Of a DNA stretch of 64,000 nt, positions 43,487 to 52,678 are shown piece after piece. The stretch covers positions 49,900,478 through 49,964,477 of the forward strand of contig OX465591.1 in assembly GCA_950022655.1 (NCBI GenBank), in the 5' to 3' direction. Below the pieces are notes generated by a model, which saw nothing but the letters and a program-made list of their open reading frames with translations, did no database searches and had not been told where the DNA came from. Position 1 is the first letter of the stretch; every line of letters begins with the position of its first letter. The stretch is from Alentia gelatinosa. Taxonomy: Eukaryota > Annelida > Polychaeta > Phyllodocida > Polynoidae. The translations under genes were made by a program, and so were the position numbers.

Positions 43487-44044
43487 ACGGTGAACTATGA
43501 GATACGGTGAACTATGAGATACGGTGAACTATGAGATACGGTGAACTATGAGATACGGTGAACTATGAGATACGGTGAACTATGAGATACGGTGAACTAT
43601 GAGATACGGTGAACTATGAGATACGGTGAACTATGAGATACGGTGAACTATGAGATACGGTGAACTATGAGATACGGTGAACTATGAGATACGGTGAACT
43701 ATGAGATACGGTGAACTATGAGATACGGTGAACTATGAGATACGGTGAACTATGAGATACGATGAACTATGAGATACGGTGAACTATGAGATACGATGAA
43801 CTATGAGATACGGTGAACTATGAGATACGGTGACCTATGAGATACGGTGACCTATGAGATACGGTGAACTATGAGATACGGTGAACTATGAGATACGGTG
43901 AACTATGAGATACGGTGAACTATGAGATACGGTGAACTATGAGATACGGTGAACTATGAGATACGGTGAACTATGAGATACGGTGAACTATGAGATACGG
44001 TGAACTATGAGATACGGTGAACTATGAGATACGGTGAACTATGA
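43487..44044. repeat. 17-bp minisatellite, ~33 copies
   Basis: gatacggtgaactatga repeats in perfect register. The only variants seen are gatacgatg (two units) and gacctat (two adjacent units), indicating recent expansion. Confidence 0.95.
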
Positions 44045-44147
44045 GCAGTGATGCATATTATCGCACAAGAATTTACATCAAAATCTGTTTTCTTTTATGA
44101 TTTCTGACCACTTGTTACCAATGGGTATTGGTTTACTGTGGCCCTTC

Positions 44148-44311
44148 ACATGTTCAATGTGGACTTTGTGATTGATGGCTAATAAAAATAAATACTACCA
44201 CCACATAGACACCTACAGTAGACCTCCACTGTCACACACACATTACTCTAATGTAGGGATCTTATACATGTTCAATGTGGACTTTGTGATTGATGGCTAA
44301 TAAAAATAAAT
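44148..44311. repeat. 46-bp direct repeat
   Basis: acatgttcaatgtggacttt...ggctaataaaaataaat occurs at 44148-44193 and 44266-44311. The ending in repeated aaataaat resembles the 3' end of a SINE or LINE. Confidence 0.7.
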
Positions 44312-44381
44312 CTACATTCAGAGTAAATTGATTAATATAATTAAGATAACCTATTTATCTTATGACTGACATTAAATGAAT

Positions 44382-44764
44382 TTATCCTACCCCTAATATA
44401 AAATCCCATAGGCTTAACTTTGACTTTCCGTATGCGCCTGTATGTCGCATACGGATAAAAAATCGCTCCTAGGAGCGTACAAAAAATGGACCAATCAGAG
44501 ATCAGCAGCTGAAAGTAGTTCAAAGAACCTTCAGAGCAGCAAGGAGAGCTATATGGAGGACTTCAGACAGTTTTTATCGTGTTTTTTGTTACTATCCTCA
44601 CATAAAAATATCGTTCACAAGGGGTAGGATAAAATCAAAACCTTATTCGTTTTAATCTGGGCTCCTGTATGCGACTCCTGGAGTTTTGGCTCCGGATATC
44701 ACTACGCCAAACTCCAGTCGTCGCATATGGGGGCCCAGATTAAAACTCATCCAGTTTTACGATA
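44382..44764 (+). mobile_element. paired-hairpin element, copy 1
   Basis: It has two modules. Module 1 (44382-44632) is bounded by 13-bp inverted repeats ttatcctacccct / aggggtaggataa and holds a ccgtatgcg...cgcatacgg hairpin (44428-44454) and a cgctcctaggagcg palindrome. Module 2 (44633-44764) is a long hairpin: arm 44649-44674 (gttttaatctgggctcctgt...) pairs with 44721-44746 using three G-T pairs, and an inner stem ctggagttttgg / ccaaactccag. It ends ttttacgata. Copy 2 at 50458 shares ends and order. No coding capacity; mobilisation is unknown. It ends 36 bp before the acceptor of sulfotransferase exon 1. Confidence 0.75.
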
Positions 44765-44800
44765 GTACTTGCTGCAGCTGCTGTCCTTTTCTATTTCCAG

Positions 44801-45060
44801 CAACTATGGAGGAGGGTTCCAGAATGGTTGGCCATTCATTTCCGAATCTTATGCATCTAAGGACTATCTCTGTCATCTTGTGTATTTTCGGTATAGTACC
44901 TTTCATCCCATACATACTAGTGGTAGCACCTCTACAAGGCATGAAACGACAGACAGTGGCAGCAACAAAACCTTCTGATATCAACTCATCAGGACAACGA
45001 ATACCATGGGCATTAAGAAACAAGTTTCCCAGAGGCATGCTCCCGGACATACTACAACTG
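44801..45060 (+). other. sulfotransferase exon 1 (first coding exon)
   Basis: Acceptor cttttctatttccag precedes 44801 and donor gtaagagct follows 45060. The ATG at 44806 is the first in frame within the exon; the frame is open upstream but that sequence belongs to the paired-hairpin element, so a 5' UTR exon further upstream is likely. Encodes residues 1-85. Confidence 0.7.
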
Positions 45061-48000
45061 GTAAGAGCTTAAAAGATGAATAGCACTTATAGTTGTGTAA
45101 TATTGATTATGTCGATGGATTATACAAATATTCAATAGGTCAAAGATAATAGCCTCCAATTTGGAATGACAGCGAGTAAAGGTCTAACACTAACAACTTG
45201 ATTTCAAAAGAAAAAACTAATGATACTATATTTCAGTTCATGATCCTAGAGCAAATGATTTTGAAAATCAAATCAACATTTCAAAAATAAAGAGTCTCTA
45301 TTAAATATTTGTATACAATGAAAACTAGGATGCAAAACATTCATTTTGCAACTGATTATTGCACAAAAGTTACAACAAAGAAAGGAACTATTTAACTATT
45401 TAAAGCTATTATTAATATTATTGAGTGATTCCTCTGAGAAAAGGACACACGTTAACCATGTAGCGAAACCTAGGAATTAGATAAAGAAATATAAAACATC
45501 AATTTGACAATGAAATCACATAATGCTGGGTTCAACATCGACTGGTAATCGGTCTGGGTCAATGTTGCCACTCCCAAAACACTGTGACCTCCTTCTACCT
45601 CCCCCCTCACTCGGTCCTTCCGCCCATCTTCATACCTCAAATCTTTGAACAACTTCAATTGGGATGTGTGTGGTGGGGGCATCCACCGGGCTCCTGACGT
45701 GCCCGGAACGAAGGGTGTCCGCTTACGCGGGGTTCTACTGTATATAATAATAGAATTACGACATTGGCGCTCGTGTATGGGGTCTGTACACCTCGGTTTG
45801 TCTCACGGCCGTACTCACCAGGCCGTAGGCCTTGATGAGTACAGCCGTGAGACAAACCTCGGCGTACGGCTCCCATACACGAGCGCCAACATAGTAATTC
45901 TATATTACATGTATTGACCAAATATCGAGGCAACTAAGGTGTAGATTTAACCTGAGACTGTTTAAATAGCTGAAACTTGCGAGATCGAACAATCAGAGTT
46001 CAGGTCGTTTCACGCTATCGATTTGAATAAAAAATCTGTTTGGAGAGCAAACTTAACTCGCACAGGCGCAATCAACTTTCGGATGAGTATGGTGATGTAC
46101 TTGCCGTGTTGGTGGACAGTGATAGTGTCAACAGAGTCGATTTCGGAGGATTATAAGCAAAATAAGGTATATAATAATAAAAAAAACACAGTTTTTTTTT
46201 TTTTTGTATCAATGACGTGTTTATTCAAAAGAAAAGGAATCATTAGTGTTCGCCTAACTTAACAGGCGATCTTCCACACTATGTCCCGTGCAGACAATAC
46301 AGGACAATACAAAAACAATACAGGACAATACATCGTTCATTTTATATCTATTTTCATAGTTAAGGGTTAAGCATTACATTGTTTTCTTTTCTCATGTATT
46401 CCTTGACATGTAGTTTAAATTGATCACCAACTCTTTTTGTTTGTAGTTCTTTCGGTAGTTTATCCCATAACTTTATACCCATCGATAGTGCCGATTTCTT
46501 ATACTTTTCAGTATTTGGTTTTCTTGTTATCAGGCAGATTTTTTCATATCTTCGTGTTTCCTTTACAGGTTTTACTTCGCAGTTCTTTATATCCATACTC
46601 CACCATTTAATTAAAGACAGAAGATGACATGATCTGCGATAATTTAATGGTCTAATCTTACAATAATCAAGTAAATCATTCGTAGATATTCTATCACGGA
46701 GTTTTTTTCCTATAGCCACTCTTAAGCTTTTATTTATTAATATTTGTAATTTATTTAGACTATGTTTGTTCATTAACGAAAAAATTACATCATTGTATTC
46801 AAGAATCGGTAATAAAATTTGCTTTACAATTTTTATCCTGGTGGTCTCATTTAGTAAATAACTCAATTTCTTGAACTTAAATAATTTAAATGTAAAGTCT
46901 TTATATATTTTATCAAAGTGTACATTAAGACTGAGTTGATTATCTATTAAGACTCCCAAATATCTGTAGTGGTTTACCACTCCCAGTTTATTTTCCGCTA
47001 TTTTAATATCTATACTAGTATCTATTTTATTTCTACAGTTGTGGTGCCACATTATTTTAGTCTTATTGTAGTTTATTCTTAATTTATTATTAGTTATCCA
47101 TATTTCTAAGTCTTTTAAATCACTTTCTATTTTCTCTTTTACTTCTTCTTGATTTTTCCCTTGTGTTACTAGCGCGATATCATCTGCATACATTATAATG
47201 TCACTATTTTTTATATGATGTGATAATTTATCAATATAAATTATGAACAATAGTGGTCCCAATATTGATCCTTGCGGAACTCCAGTATCAGCGATTTTCC
47301 AATCAGAGTACATGCCATTTAACTTTGTCCTATGTTGTCTATGTTGAAGATAATTTTTTATTATTTCTATAAGATGTCCAGGTAATTTTATTTTCTCTAG
47401 TGTATTTATTAACTGATAGTGATTTACACTGTCGAAAGCCTTTCTTAGGTCAATATAAGTACTAATAACATATTTCCTTTCATCCATATAAGTCAATATT
47501 GATTGTGTTAATTTAAATACTGCTTGTGCTGTTGAACGCCCTGGTAAGAAACCATATTGTCTGTCTGATAGTATATGATATTCTTGGCAATGATTTAATA
47601 TTTCAATATGCAATATTTTTTCAAATACTTTCGATAGAAATGGTAGAACAGAAATGGGTCTCCAGTTTCCAAATTCTTTCAAATTTCCTTCCTTAGGTAG
47701 TGGCGTTATAGTTGCCAACTTTAAACAATCCGGGAAATAGCCTCTATACAATATTTTCTTTATTAGTCCCAAAAAATCTTCAACTCCTAGTAATAATATC
47801 CTTTTCAATAACCCTGTTAATATATTTTCAATCCCACTGCTCTTATTGTTATCAAAACTCTTGAGTATTTTAATTAAATTATCTGTAGTTAGCATTTCCT
47901 GTAGTTCATTCTCATACCATTTTACTGGTTTTTCTACAGTTATATCTATCTGGTCTCCATAGCCTTTTCCAACTGTTACTAAGCTATTTTCTTCTTCACT

Positions 48001-51000
48001 TACCTCATCAAACTTACCTGCTTTGGAAAAGAAAGAATTCATTTTTTCGGTCACTTCTTCTATCTTTTCTTCTTTCATTATCGGGTATTCAGCTGTTTCA
48101 CCTTCTTGTGGATTCCATATATTCTTAATTTTCCTCCAGAATTTTTTTGGATTTTTAACATTGATTTCTAAATGGTTACAGATTAATCGCGATTTGGTTT
48201 CTCTAATTTCTTTCCTTATCTCATCCCTTAACCTTCTTATTAATTTTAGTGTTTTAATATAATCCTGTCCATTAGGTTCTAGTCTATGTAGCTTTTCTAG
48301 GCATTTTTTTCTTTTTACAATTTTCTCTTCAGTACTCTTTAATAAAACTAGTCCATTATTACTTCTCACATATTTGGTTATAATTGGCATTACCTCGTTA
48401 ATTTTATCTGTCAATTTGTTTATAAAAGTTTCACAGGGTTCACTTGAGTCTTCTACTTCTTTCTGGTTCACCGTTTCTGCTATTATTTTTTTTTCAAATT
48501 CATCTTTATTCTCAAGTGCTCTTCGATATTTTAATTTAATTTTAGGATGTTTCTCTCTATCTTTTTTTCTAACACAATAAATTATTACATGGTCTGATAT
48601 ATAGAAATTTACATTTCCAGATTCACTTATAAATTTTGAGTTACTATATATATGATCTATTGTACTTTTGCAAGTCTTATTTATATAAGTTTCGTGTGTC
48701 AGTATCATCTGCAGTCCATTTTCTATTAAAAAGTTCTTCATTATTTTGTATTTCGAACATGTTACTGTTTTACTATTAACATTTAGATCCCCTGCTATCC
48801 AGCATTCATGCTTTTCAAACTCGGGTCTTTCAATTATTTTTTTTAAGAATTCATAACAGTATTCTACATCATTATTAGGCGGTCTGTATACAGATATTAG
48901 TAATAATTTTTTTAAATTTGGTTTTTCAACCGTACAAACTAAACATTCTAACTTTTCATTTGATATGCATAATTCCTCAATTTTCGTAGTAAATGGTTTG
49001 TAACATGTTTTTATATACATGGCTACTCCACCACCTATCTTATCAATTTTTCTATCATTCCTTAATATAAATTTATTTGTTATGAACACCATTTCCTCTG
49101 TATACTTATCTTTGAGCCAAGTCTCAGTGATTGTAGTAAAATCTACATTTTCTAGTACTATTTCTAATTCCTCTAGTCTCTTATATAGGCTATGTACATT
49201 TATAGTTGCAAATATAATACCTTGTAATTTTTTTATATAGTTTGGGTCAACATATCCTTTGCAGGTATTCACCATGATATTCTTGACAGAGTTATTGGTA
49301 CCCTTTTTTTTGTTATTTCTATTTGTCCCTTTTGCATGTATTTTTCATACTTAGTATATAAATCATAACAACGCATTCTTACATATACACACATATACAT
49401 ATACATACATTGACTATGGACAGACAGTAAATCAAGTAAGGTGTAGACACAGAGCGTCTCCAATATATAGGTAGACGTCTGAGCTTTCAATAATCGATTA
49501 AAGATTATTGACAGCATAGTTGCTAGTGCAAGTATATAATAAAAATACAACTACCTAACAACTATACTTATATTTGTTTGTAGAATCTTGCGATTCGTTT
49601 ACTCCAATATTTACATATCAGGTGAGACATTTAAGCAAACTAGTGGCAGACTGTTTGTTAGTCTAATCATTTCATTTTCTTTGTTTCATTTCCATTAACA
49701 ATTATTATTATATTTCAAGTAGTCATACTCTGACAATTTCGTTCATCTTGGTCTCATGTTTGACTGTTCATATCTTGCAATATCATTTTCTAGTCCTTCG
49801 AAGTTTCATATTTTACAATATTAAATTAAATTTTTTCTGGGTGGCTTTCAGGTAATATATTGGGTTTCATTAAATTCTATAGGTGGTTTCCTGCTTCGAT
49901 GTTCTTGTCTATGTACGTTGACAGAACTCTGGAAATATCCCATAGCACTTGATAGTACGGATGTATACCATCCCTCAGTTTTGAGTATACGTATACCGTA
50001 CCCTCACCAACTACATTTTTGTGCAGAATCCTTGTAAGAAATGGTGTAAGTACCCCGTTTACCTTGTTGATCGCAGAGATTTCCTCATTTAGCTCACGAA
50101 CAATCATTTCAATTTTCGGTTGGTCCTTATGTTTTCCTCTGAAAACCCCATTTGCATGATTTAGGTTTACAGAGTATACTGAGCAGATACACACAACGAT
50201 GCAGGGATCCATAGCCTTCACCGCAAGTACAAAGTCTTTCAGTGCGTCAGTCGTTTCATCAACGATTTTTCCGATTTTTCCTTCCTTTACATTGATTTTT
50301 GTAGGTGATGACACCAATACGATGATACTTATTCTCAGTGAAGGCCTTCACCTCGAATAAGTATCATCGTATAGGCATCATAACTATGTTTTTATATATT
50401 ACTGCACCCCCAGCAGCAGGCAGTATTTTATAGACATTCGCACACAGGTATATAATATTATCCTACCCCTAATATAAAATCCCATAGGCTTAACATTGAG
50501 ATTCCGTATGCCATGCTGACTGGCATACGGACGTTTGTATGCTACGGGGCATACGGAATTCTAATTATTTTCATTCATGATTTTGATATTAAAATATTGT
50601 AGAGAGGGGTAGGATAAAATCAAAACCTGATTCGTTTTAATCTTGGCTCCCGTATGCCATTCCGGGCGTTTGGTTCCGGATACCACTCGGCTCTGCCTCA
50701 TGATATCACTACGCCAAACGCCAGTCGTGGCATACGGGAGCCAAGATTAAAACTCATCCGGTTTTACGATAATATCAAGAAGGCAAGGTGAGATTAGACA
50801 CAAATGATTTGATACCTTGCAGGACAGTTCAATTTTAGGTCTCTGACCTCAAGCTAAATAACTGGACAAACCTGGTTGCATCAAATCATTTCCTCTGGCC
50901 TCATCAATATTCCTTTGTGTATTCTTTACTTGAATAAAAGATTGATACCCTTATGTTGATAATTCCTGTAGACATTTTCTTCATATATTCTTCCAGGAAC

Positions 51001-51710
51001 GACCTAAGTATATAGATGCACTGAAGAATCCCTGTTGGCTGGATGAGACTAAGACTGGAATGAAACTGAGATGTTTCCCCTACTTCTTCATAGCAGGTAA
51101 ACAGGTCTTGATGGATTCCCAGTAAATAGCATGACTGGCTTTGATAGGGCCATCAGGGCCACCTTCCTGCATGAGGCATCCTCTCAATAGTGTCCAGCAA
51201 TCTTCTGCAATGCCTCTTAAATGCAGAAAAAGTAACAATGACTTGATGCTATACATCCCCCAAGATTCACGTCTTAGAGCTCTAACTCCAGCATAATGCC
51301 TCCAGGCATTCCTCTGGCCATGCAGCATGATGCCTCCAGGCATCTTAGAAGCATAGTTGAGACTCACATATATACAAAATTAACTTTTACAAAAAATTGT
51401 TTTTGGATTGAAAGAAATTTTGACAAAGTATAAGGGGCATATTAGAATTTGATTTGATATAACAAACTGTTATCAGGTAAATTGCTGAAAAGGCATGACA
51501 CATCAGGTGCCATGCTACTTCCTAAATAAGGTGTCTGCAGGCAATGTCTGCCATCAAATGTTGTCTAGGGAAAGGGCTAGCAACAGGTCACTCACTTTGT
51601 TACAGGCATGAACAAATGTGGAACGACAGACCTTTGGAAAATGCTCAAACAACATCCTCAGATATTTAACGGATCTTTGAAAGAAACTCACTGGTGGGCA
51701 ATACAGCGGT
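44806..51710 (+). CDS. carbohydrate sulfotransferase, CHST15-like (5' part, three exons)
   Basis: Three plus-strand exons with canonical AG/GT borders join in frame: 44806-45060 (255 nt, phase 0), 50997-51096 (100 nt) and 51606-51710 (105 nt, ending one base into a codon). The product starts with a short cytoplasmic tail, a single membrane helix (about residues 20-43, type II Golgi topology) and a stem with a possible glycosylation site (Asn60-Ser-Ser). The catalytic start is CFPYFFIAGMNKCGTTDLWK (residues 111-130), whose NKCGTT is the 5'-phosphosulfate-binding loop for PAPS. KETHWW at 144-149 parallels the KEPHWW segment of the GalNAc4S-6-sulfotransferase (CHST15) family. It should transfer sulfate from PAPS to glycosaminoglycan-type sugars in the Golgi. 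Downstream exons, including the 3'-phosphate loop, were not found and probably lie beyond 64000. Confidence 0.75.
45061..45748. other. start of intron 1; includes a MITE end at 45703-45741
   Basis: Mostly AT-rich. At 45703-45741 the end ggtgtccgcttacgcggggt...ctactg is the inverted counterpart of the 24056 MITE end. No gene seen. Confidence 0.5.
45749..45903. repeat. foldback, ~68-bp arms
   Basis: The left arm begins atagaattac...ttggcgctcgtgtatgg and the right arm ends ccatacacgagcgccaa...gtaattctat, with gtttgtctcacgg or its complement inside. About ten mismatches per 68 bp. MITE-like, located in sulfotransferase intron 1. Confidence 0.8.
46360..49275 (-). CDS. LINE ORF2, intact 971 residues: endonuclease + RT
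   Basis: Starts at ATG 49275 (MVNTCKGYVDPN) and runs without a stop. APE-type endonuclease: FATINVHSLYKRL, TETWLKD, GGGVAMYIK, YRPPNND, AGDLNVN, ISDHVIIY (all catalytic residues present). RT: LPKEGNLKEFGNWRPISVLP, DLRKAFDSVNH, GVPQGSILGPLLF, catalytic YADDIALV, LRINYNKTKIMW, YLGVLIDNQL. The C-terminal region has LDYCKIRPLNYRRSCHLLSL and WDKLPKEL. Length and content fit a full ORF2 of an APE-type LINE. A second, truncated family member is at 34646-36256. Every catalytic box is intact, so the protein could be active if an intact ORF1 is not needed or is supplied elsewhere. Confidence 0.9.
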   Translation of the reverse strand: MVNTCKGYVDPNYIKKLQGIIFATINVHSLYKRLEELEIVLENVDFTTITETWLKDKYTEEMVFITNKFILRNDRKIDKIGGGVAMYIKTCYKPFTTKIEELCISNEKLECLVCTVEKPNLKKLLLISVYRPPNNDVEYCYEFLKKIIERPEFEKHECWIAGDLNVNSKTVTCSKYKIMKNFLIENGLQMILTHETYINKTCKSTIDHIYSNSKFISESGNVNFYISDHVIIYCVRKKDREKHPKIKLKYRRALENKDEFEKKIIAETVNQKEVEDSSEPCETFINKLTDKINEVMPIITKYVRSNNGLVLLKSTEEKIVKRKKCLEKLHRLEPNGQDYIKTLKLIRRLRDEIRKEIRETKSRLICNHLEINVKNPKKFWRKIKNIWNPQEGETAEYPIMKEEKIEEVTEKMNSFFSKAGKFDEVSEEENSLVTVGKGYGDQIDITVEKPVKWYENELQEMLTTDNLIKILKSFDNNKSSGIENILTGLLKRILLLGVEDFLGLIKKILYRGYFPDCLKLATITPLPKEGNLKEFGNWRPISVLPFLSKVFEKILHIEILNHCQEYHILSDRQYGFLPGRSTAQAVFKLTQSILTYMDERKYVISTYIDLRKAFDSVNHYQLINTLEKIKLPGHLIEIIKNYLQHRQHRTKLNGMYSDWKIADTGVPQGSILGPLLFIIYIDKLSHHIKNSDIIMYADDIALVTQGKNQEEVKEKIESDLKDLEIWITNNKLRINYNKTKIMWHHNCRNKIDTSIDIKIAENKLGVVNHYRYLGVLIDNQLSLNVHFDKIYKDFTFKLFKFKKLSYLLNETTRIKIVKQILLPILEYNDVIFSLMNKHSLNKLQILINKSLRVAIGKKLRDRISTNDLLDYCKIRPLNYRRSCHLLSLIKWWSMDIKNCEVKPVKETRRYEKICLITRKPNTEKYKKSALSMGIKLWDKLPKELQTKRVGDQFKLHVKEYMRKENNVMLNP
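49276..49876 (-). other. spacer between ORF1 remnant and ORF2
   Basis: A 93-codon minus frame (49550-49269) overlaps the ORF2 start by seven bases (ATGGTGA), but its content is low-complexity and unrecognised. Probably LINE 5' region. Confidence 0.4.
49877..50317 (-). pseudogene. SGNH-hydrolase-like fragment, probable LINE ORF1 remnant
   Basis: The 146-codon frame has no ATG at its start (TTG), and the reading continues a few codons upstream into a hairpin (SIIVLVSSPTKINV). It resembles the C-terminal half of SGNH/GDSL esterase-like domains: hydrophobic strand ahead of SSPTK, helical DALKDFVLAVK, another strand (CIVVCICSV), and near the end KLRDGIHPYY, matching the block V D-x-x-H motif. Such esterase domains are known in ORF1 of CR1/L2-type LINEs, and it lies upstream of ORF2 on the same strand. 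The N-terminal half with the catalytic Ser is missing, cut at the hairpin. Confidence 0.45.
50319..50371. repeat. perfect hairpin, 17-bp outer stem
   Basis: tacgatgatacttattc (50319-50335) pairs perfectly with gaataagtatcatcgta (50355-50371). The loop contains the 14-bp palindrome gtgaaggccttcac. It sits exactly where the SGNH-like frame is cut, suggesting an inverted duplication at the break. Confidence 0.85.
50458..50772 (+). mobile_element. paired-hairpin element, copy 2
   Basis: Same architecture as copy 1. Module 1 spans 50458-50617 with identical 13-bp inverted repeats and the next block aatataaaatcccataggct. Its hairpin ccgtatgcc / ggcatacgg (50504-50530) has an alternative 12-bp partner at 50548-50559. 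Module 2 has a perfect 26-bp stem, 50634-50659 with 50728-50753, an inner stem ggcgtttgg / ccaaacgcc, and a larger loop than copy 1. It ends ttttacgataa. Stem bases differ from copy 1 at paired positions. It lies in intron 1, about 220 bp before exon 2. Confidence 0.75.
50997..51096 (+). other. sulfotransferase exon 2
   Basis: Acceptor tcttccag before 50997, donor gtaaac at 51097. Encodes ERPKYIDALKNPCWLDETK and the start of the catalytic domain (LRCFPYFFIAG), ending one base into the Gly codon. The phase matches exon 3 exactly. Confidence 0.75.
51097..51605. other. sulfotransferase intron 2
   Basis: No transposon recognised. A 95-codon minus-strand frame (51367-51080) overlaps exon 2 antisense and is not supported. 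Confidence 0.5.
51606..51710 (+). other. sulfotransferase exon 3 with PAPS-binding loop
   Basis: Acceptor actttgttacag before 51606 and donor gtaagtat at 51711. Encodes MNKCGTTDLWKMLKQHPQ through KETHWWAIQR, followed by one leftover base. The GTT-x-L pattern after Lys is diagnostic of sulfotransferases. Confidence 0.8.
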
Positions 51711-51854
51711 GTAAGTATAATATTTGCAATCTTTTTATTTCTTAATTGAGTGAAAAAGTTCAATGACAAAAGTATTCGCGTTGTTAGCATGGCAATATTC
51801 CATTCTGGTGTCACAATGATATAGACTACATGAAATGAATAGATTGTATATTTA

Positions 51855-52678
51855 TGTAGGGGTCAGGCCACTCGGGTGGTGGTGTGTGTGCTCTTCACTG
51901 GAGATGCCAGAGCTGATCCCTGCTGTGTGGTGATTTGGGTGAGCCTGTGCATGAGAGTGCTATGGGTCTGCTCCGATCATGTAACTTGGTCTGTATATAA
52001 GGCCGAGTCACAGCATGCCGACAGAATGTTCCTCTGCAGAGAGCGGATCCCTTGAAACCTCACAGAAGTGGTATTCCTATATACCCATTATTGAACTAAC
52101 TAGAGTTACATACCGCTGCTTAGAGGTGCATTAAAAATAAGTTATGTGTCGAGGTTGACGTTTTCATCCTGCTCTCATGTTTTCGTTCTGCTCGACGTTT
52201 TCGTCCCGCTCTGATCACGTGATACAATACAGCAGTGGGACGATACAATAGCTGTTGTGGTTACTCGATATTACGTCGTCGCAAGCGGTGGACGAAAGAA
52301 GTTGATTTTTGATACGCCTCGTCTTTACATTCATACTCGATAAGGGTGGCCATTTGCTTCTGAAGTGTTTCAGGTAAAGAATTAAGCAATTTTATCGATA
52401 TTTGAAGGTATATAGGAATAGGGAAACCAAGTACCGGTGAGCAAAAGTCAAAGTTACTCGGTAAGGCTTGGAAAAATTACTGCCCGCGGCTTACGCCTTG
52501 GGCAGTAATTTTTCCAAGCCTTACCTCGTAACTTTGAACTTTTGCTCACCGGAACATAGTTTCCCTCTAGTTTGTCTGAACCCTCTTGGTGGTTGAATAA
52601 TGTAGCTTACGCTGCCTTGCAGACTTATTCCGTTGGCTTTACTTGAGATCCCGGTGCAGGGCACTGCTTTCTTCTGAG
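51855..52678 (+). repeat. Gypsy-type LTR, interrupted at about 52105-52562
   Basis: Starts TGTAGGGGTCAGGCC. Contains gatccctgctgtgtggtgat, a TATA box (tgtatataaggcc, 52000-52012) and ctctgcagagagcgg, then breaks near 52105 and resumes at about 52563 (ccctcttggtggttgaataa, gatcccggtgcagggcactg). The order matches 27233-27600. The inserted ~460 bp contains the foldback at 52434-52552. LINE sequence follows at 52679. Confidence 0.6.
52434..52552. repeat. foldback, ~52-bp arms
   Basis: ccggtgagcaaaagtcaaag ... attactgccc is mirrored by gggcagtaat ... gaacttttgctcaccgg, about three differences, with a 14-base loop. It is inside the segment that interrupts the LTR and is probably the inserted element or part of it. 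Confidence 0.85.

Larger units (their letters stand above)
46186..50317 (-). mobile_element. LINE with intact ORF2 (and probable ORF1 remnant)
   Basis: In minus orientation: possible ORF1 remnant (50317-49877), spacer, ORF2 (49275-46360), 3' UTR with aataaa (plus 46220-46225) and an A tail (T run 46192-46205). It lies antisense in sulfotransferase intron 1. It is the best-preserved LINE of the window. Confidence 0.8.

Noticed and set aside
43487..44044. Regularly spaced repeats resembling a CRISPR array
   Set aside because: Units are 17 bp, directly adjacent and without unique spacers; this is a minisatellite in a eukaryotic genome.
44769..44978. Alternative plus frame through sulfotransferase exon 1 (SNYGGGFQNGWPF...)
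   Set aside because: It stops inside the exon and cannot join exon 2; the chosen frame runs through both splice sites in phase.
51080..51367. Minus-strand 95-codon frame overlapping sulfotransferase exon 2
   Set aside because: It is antisense to an exon with perfect splice signals and phase; no motif of its own.
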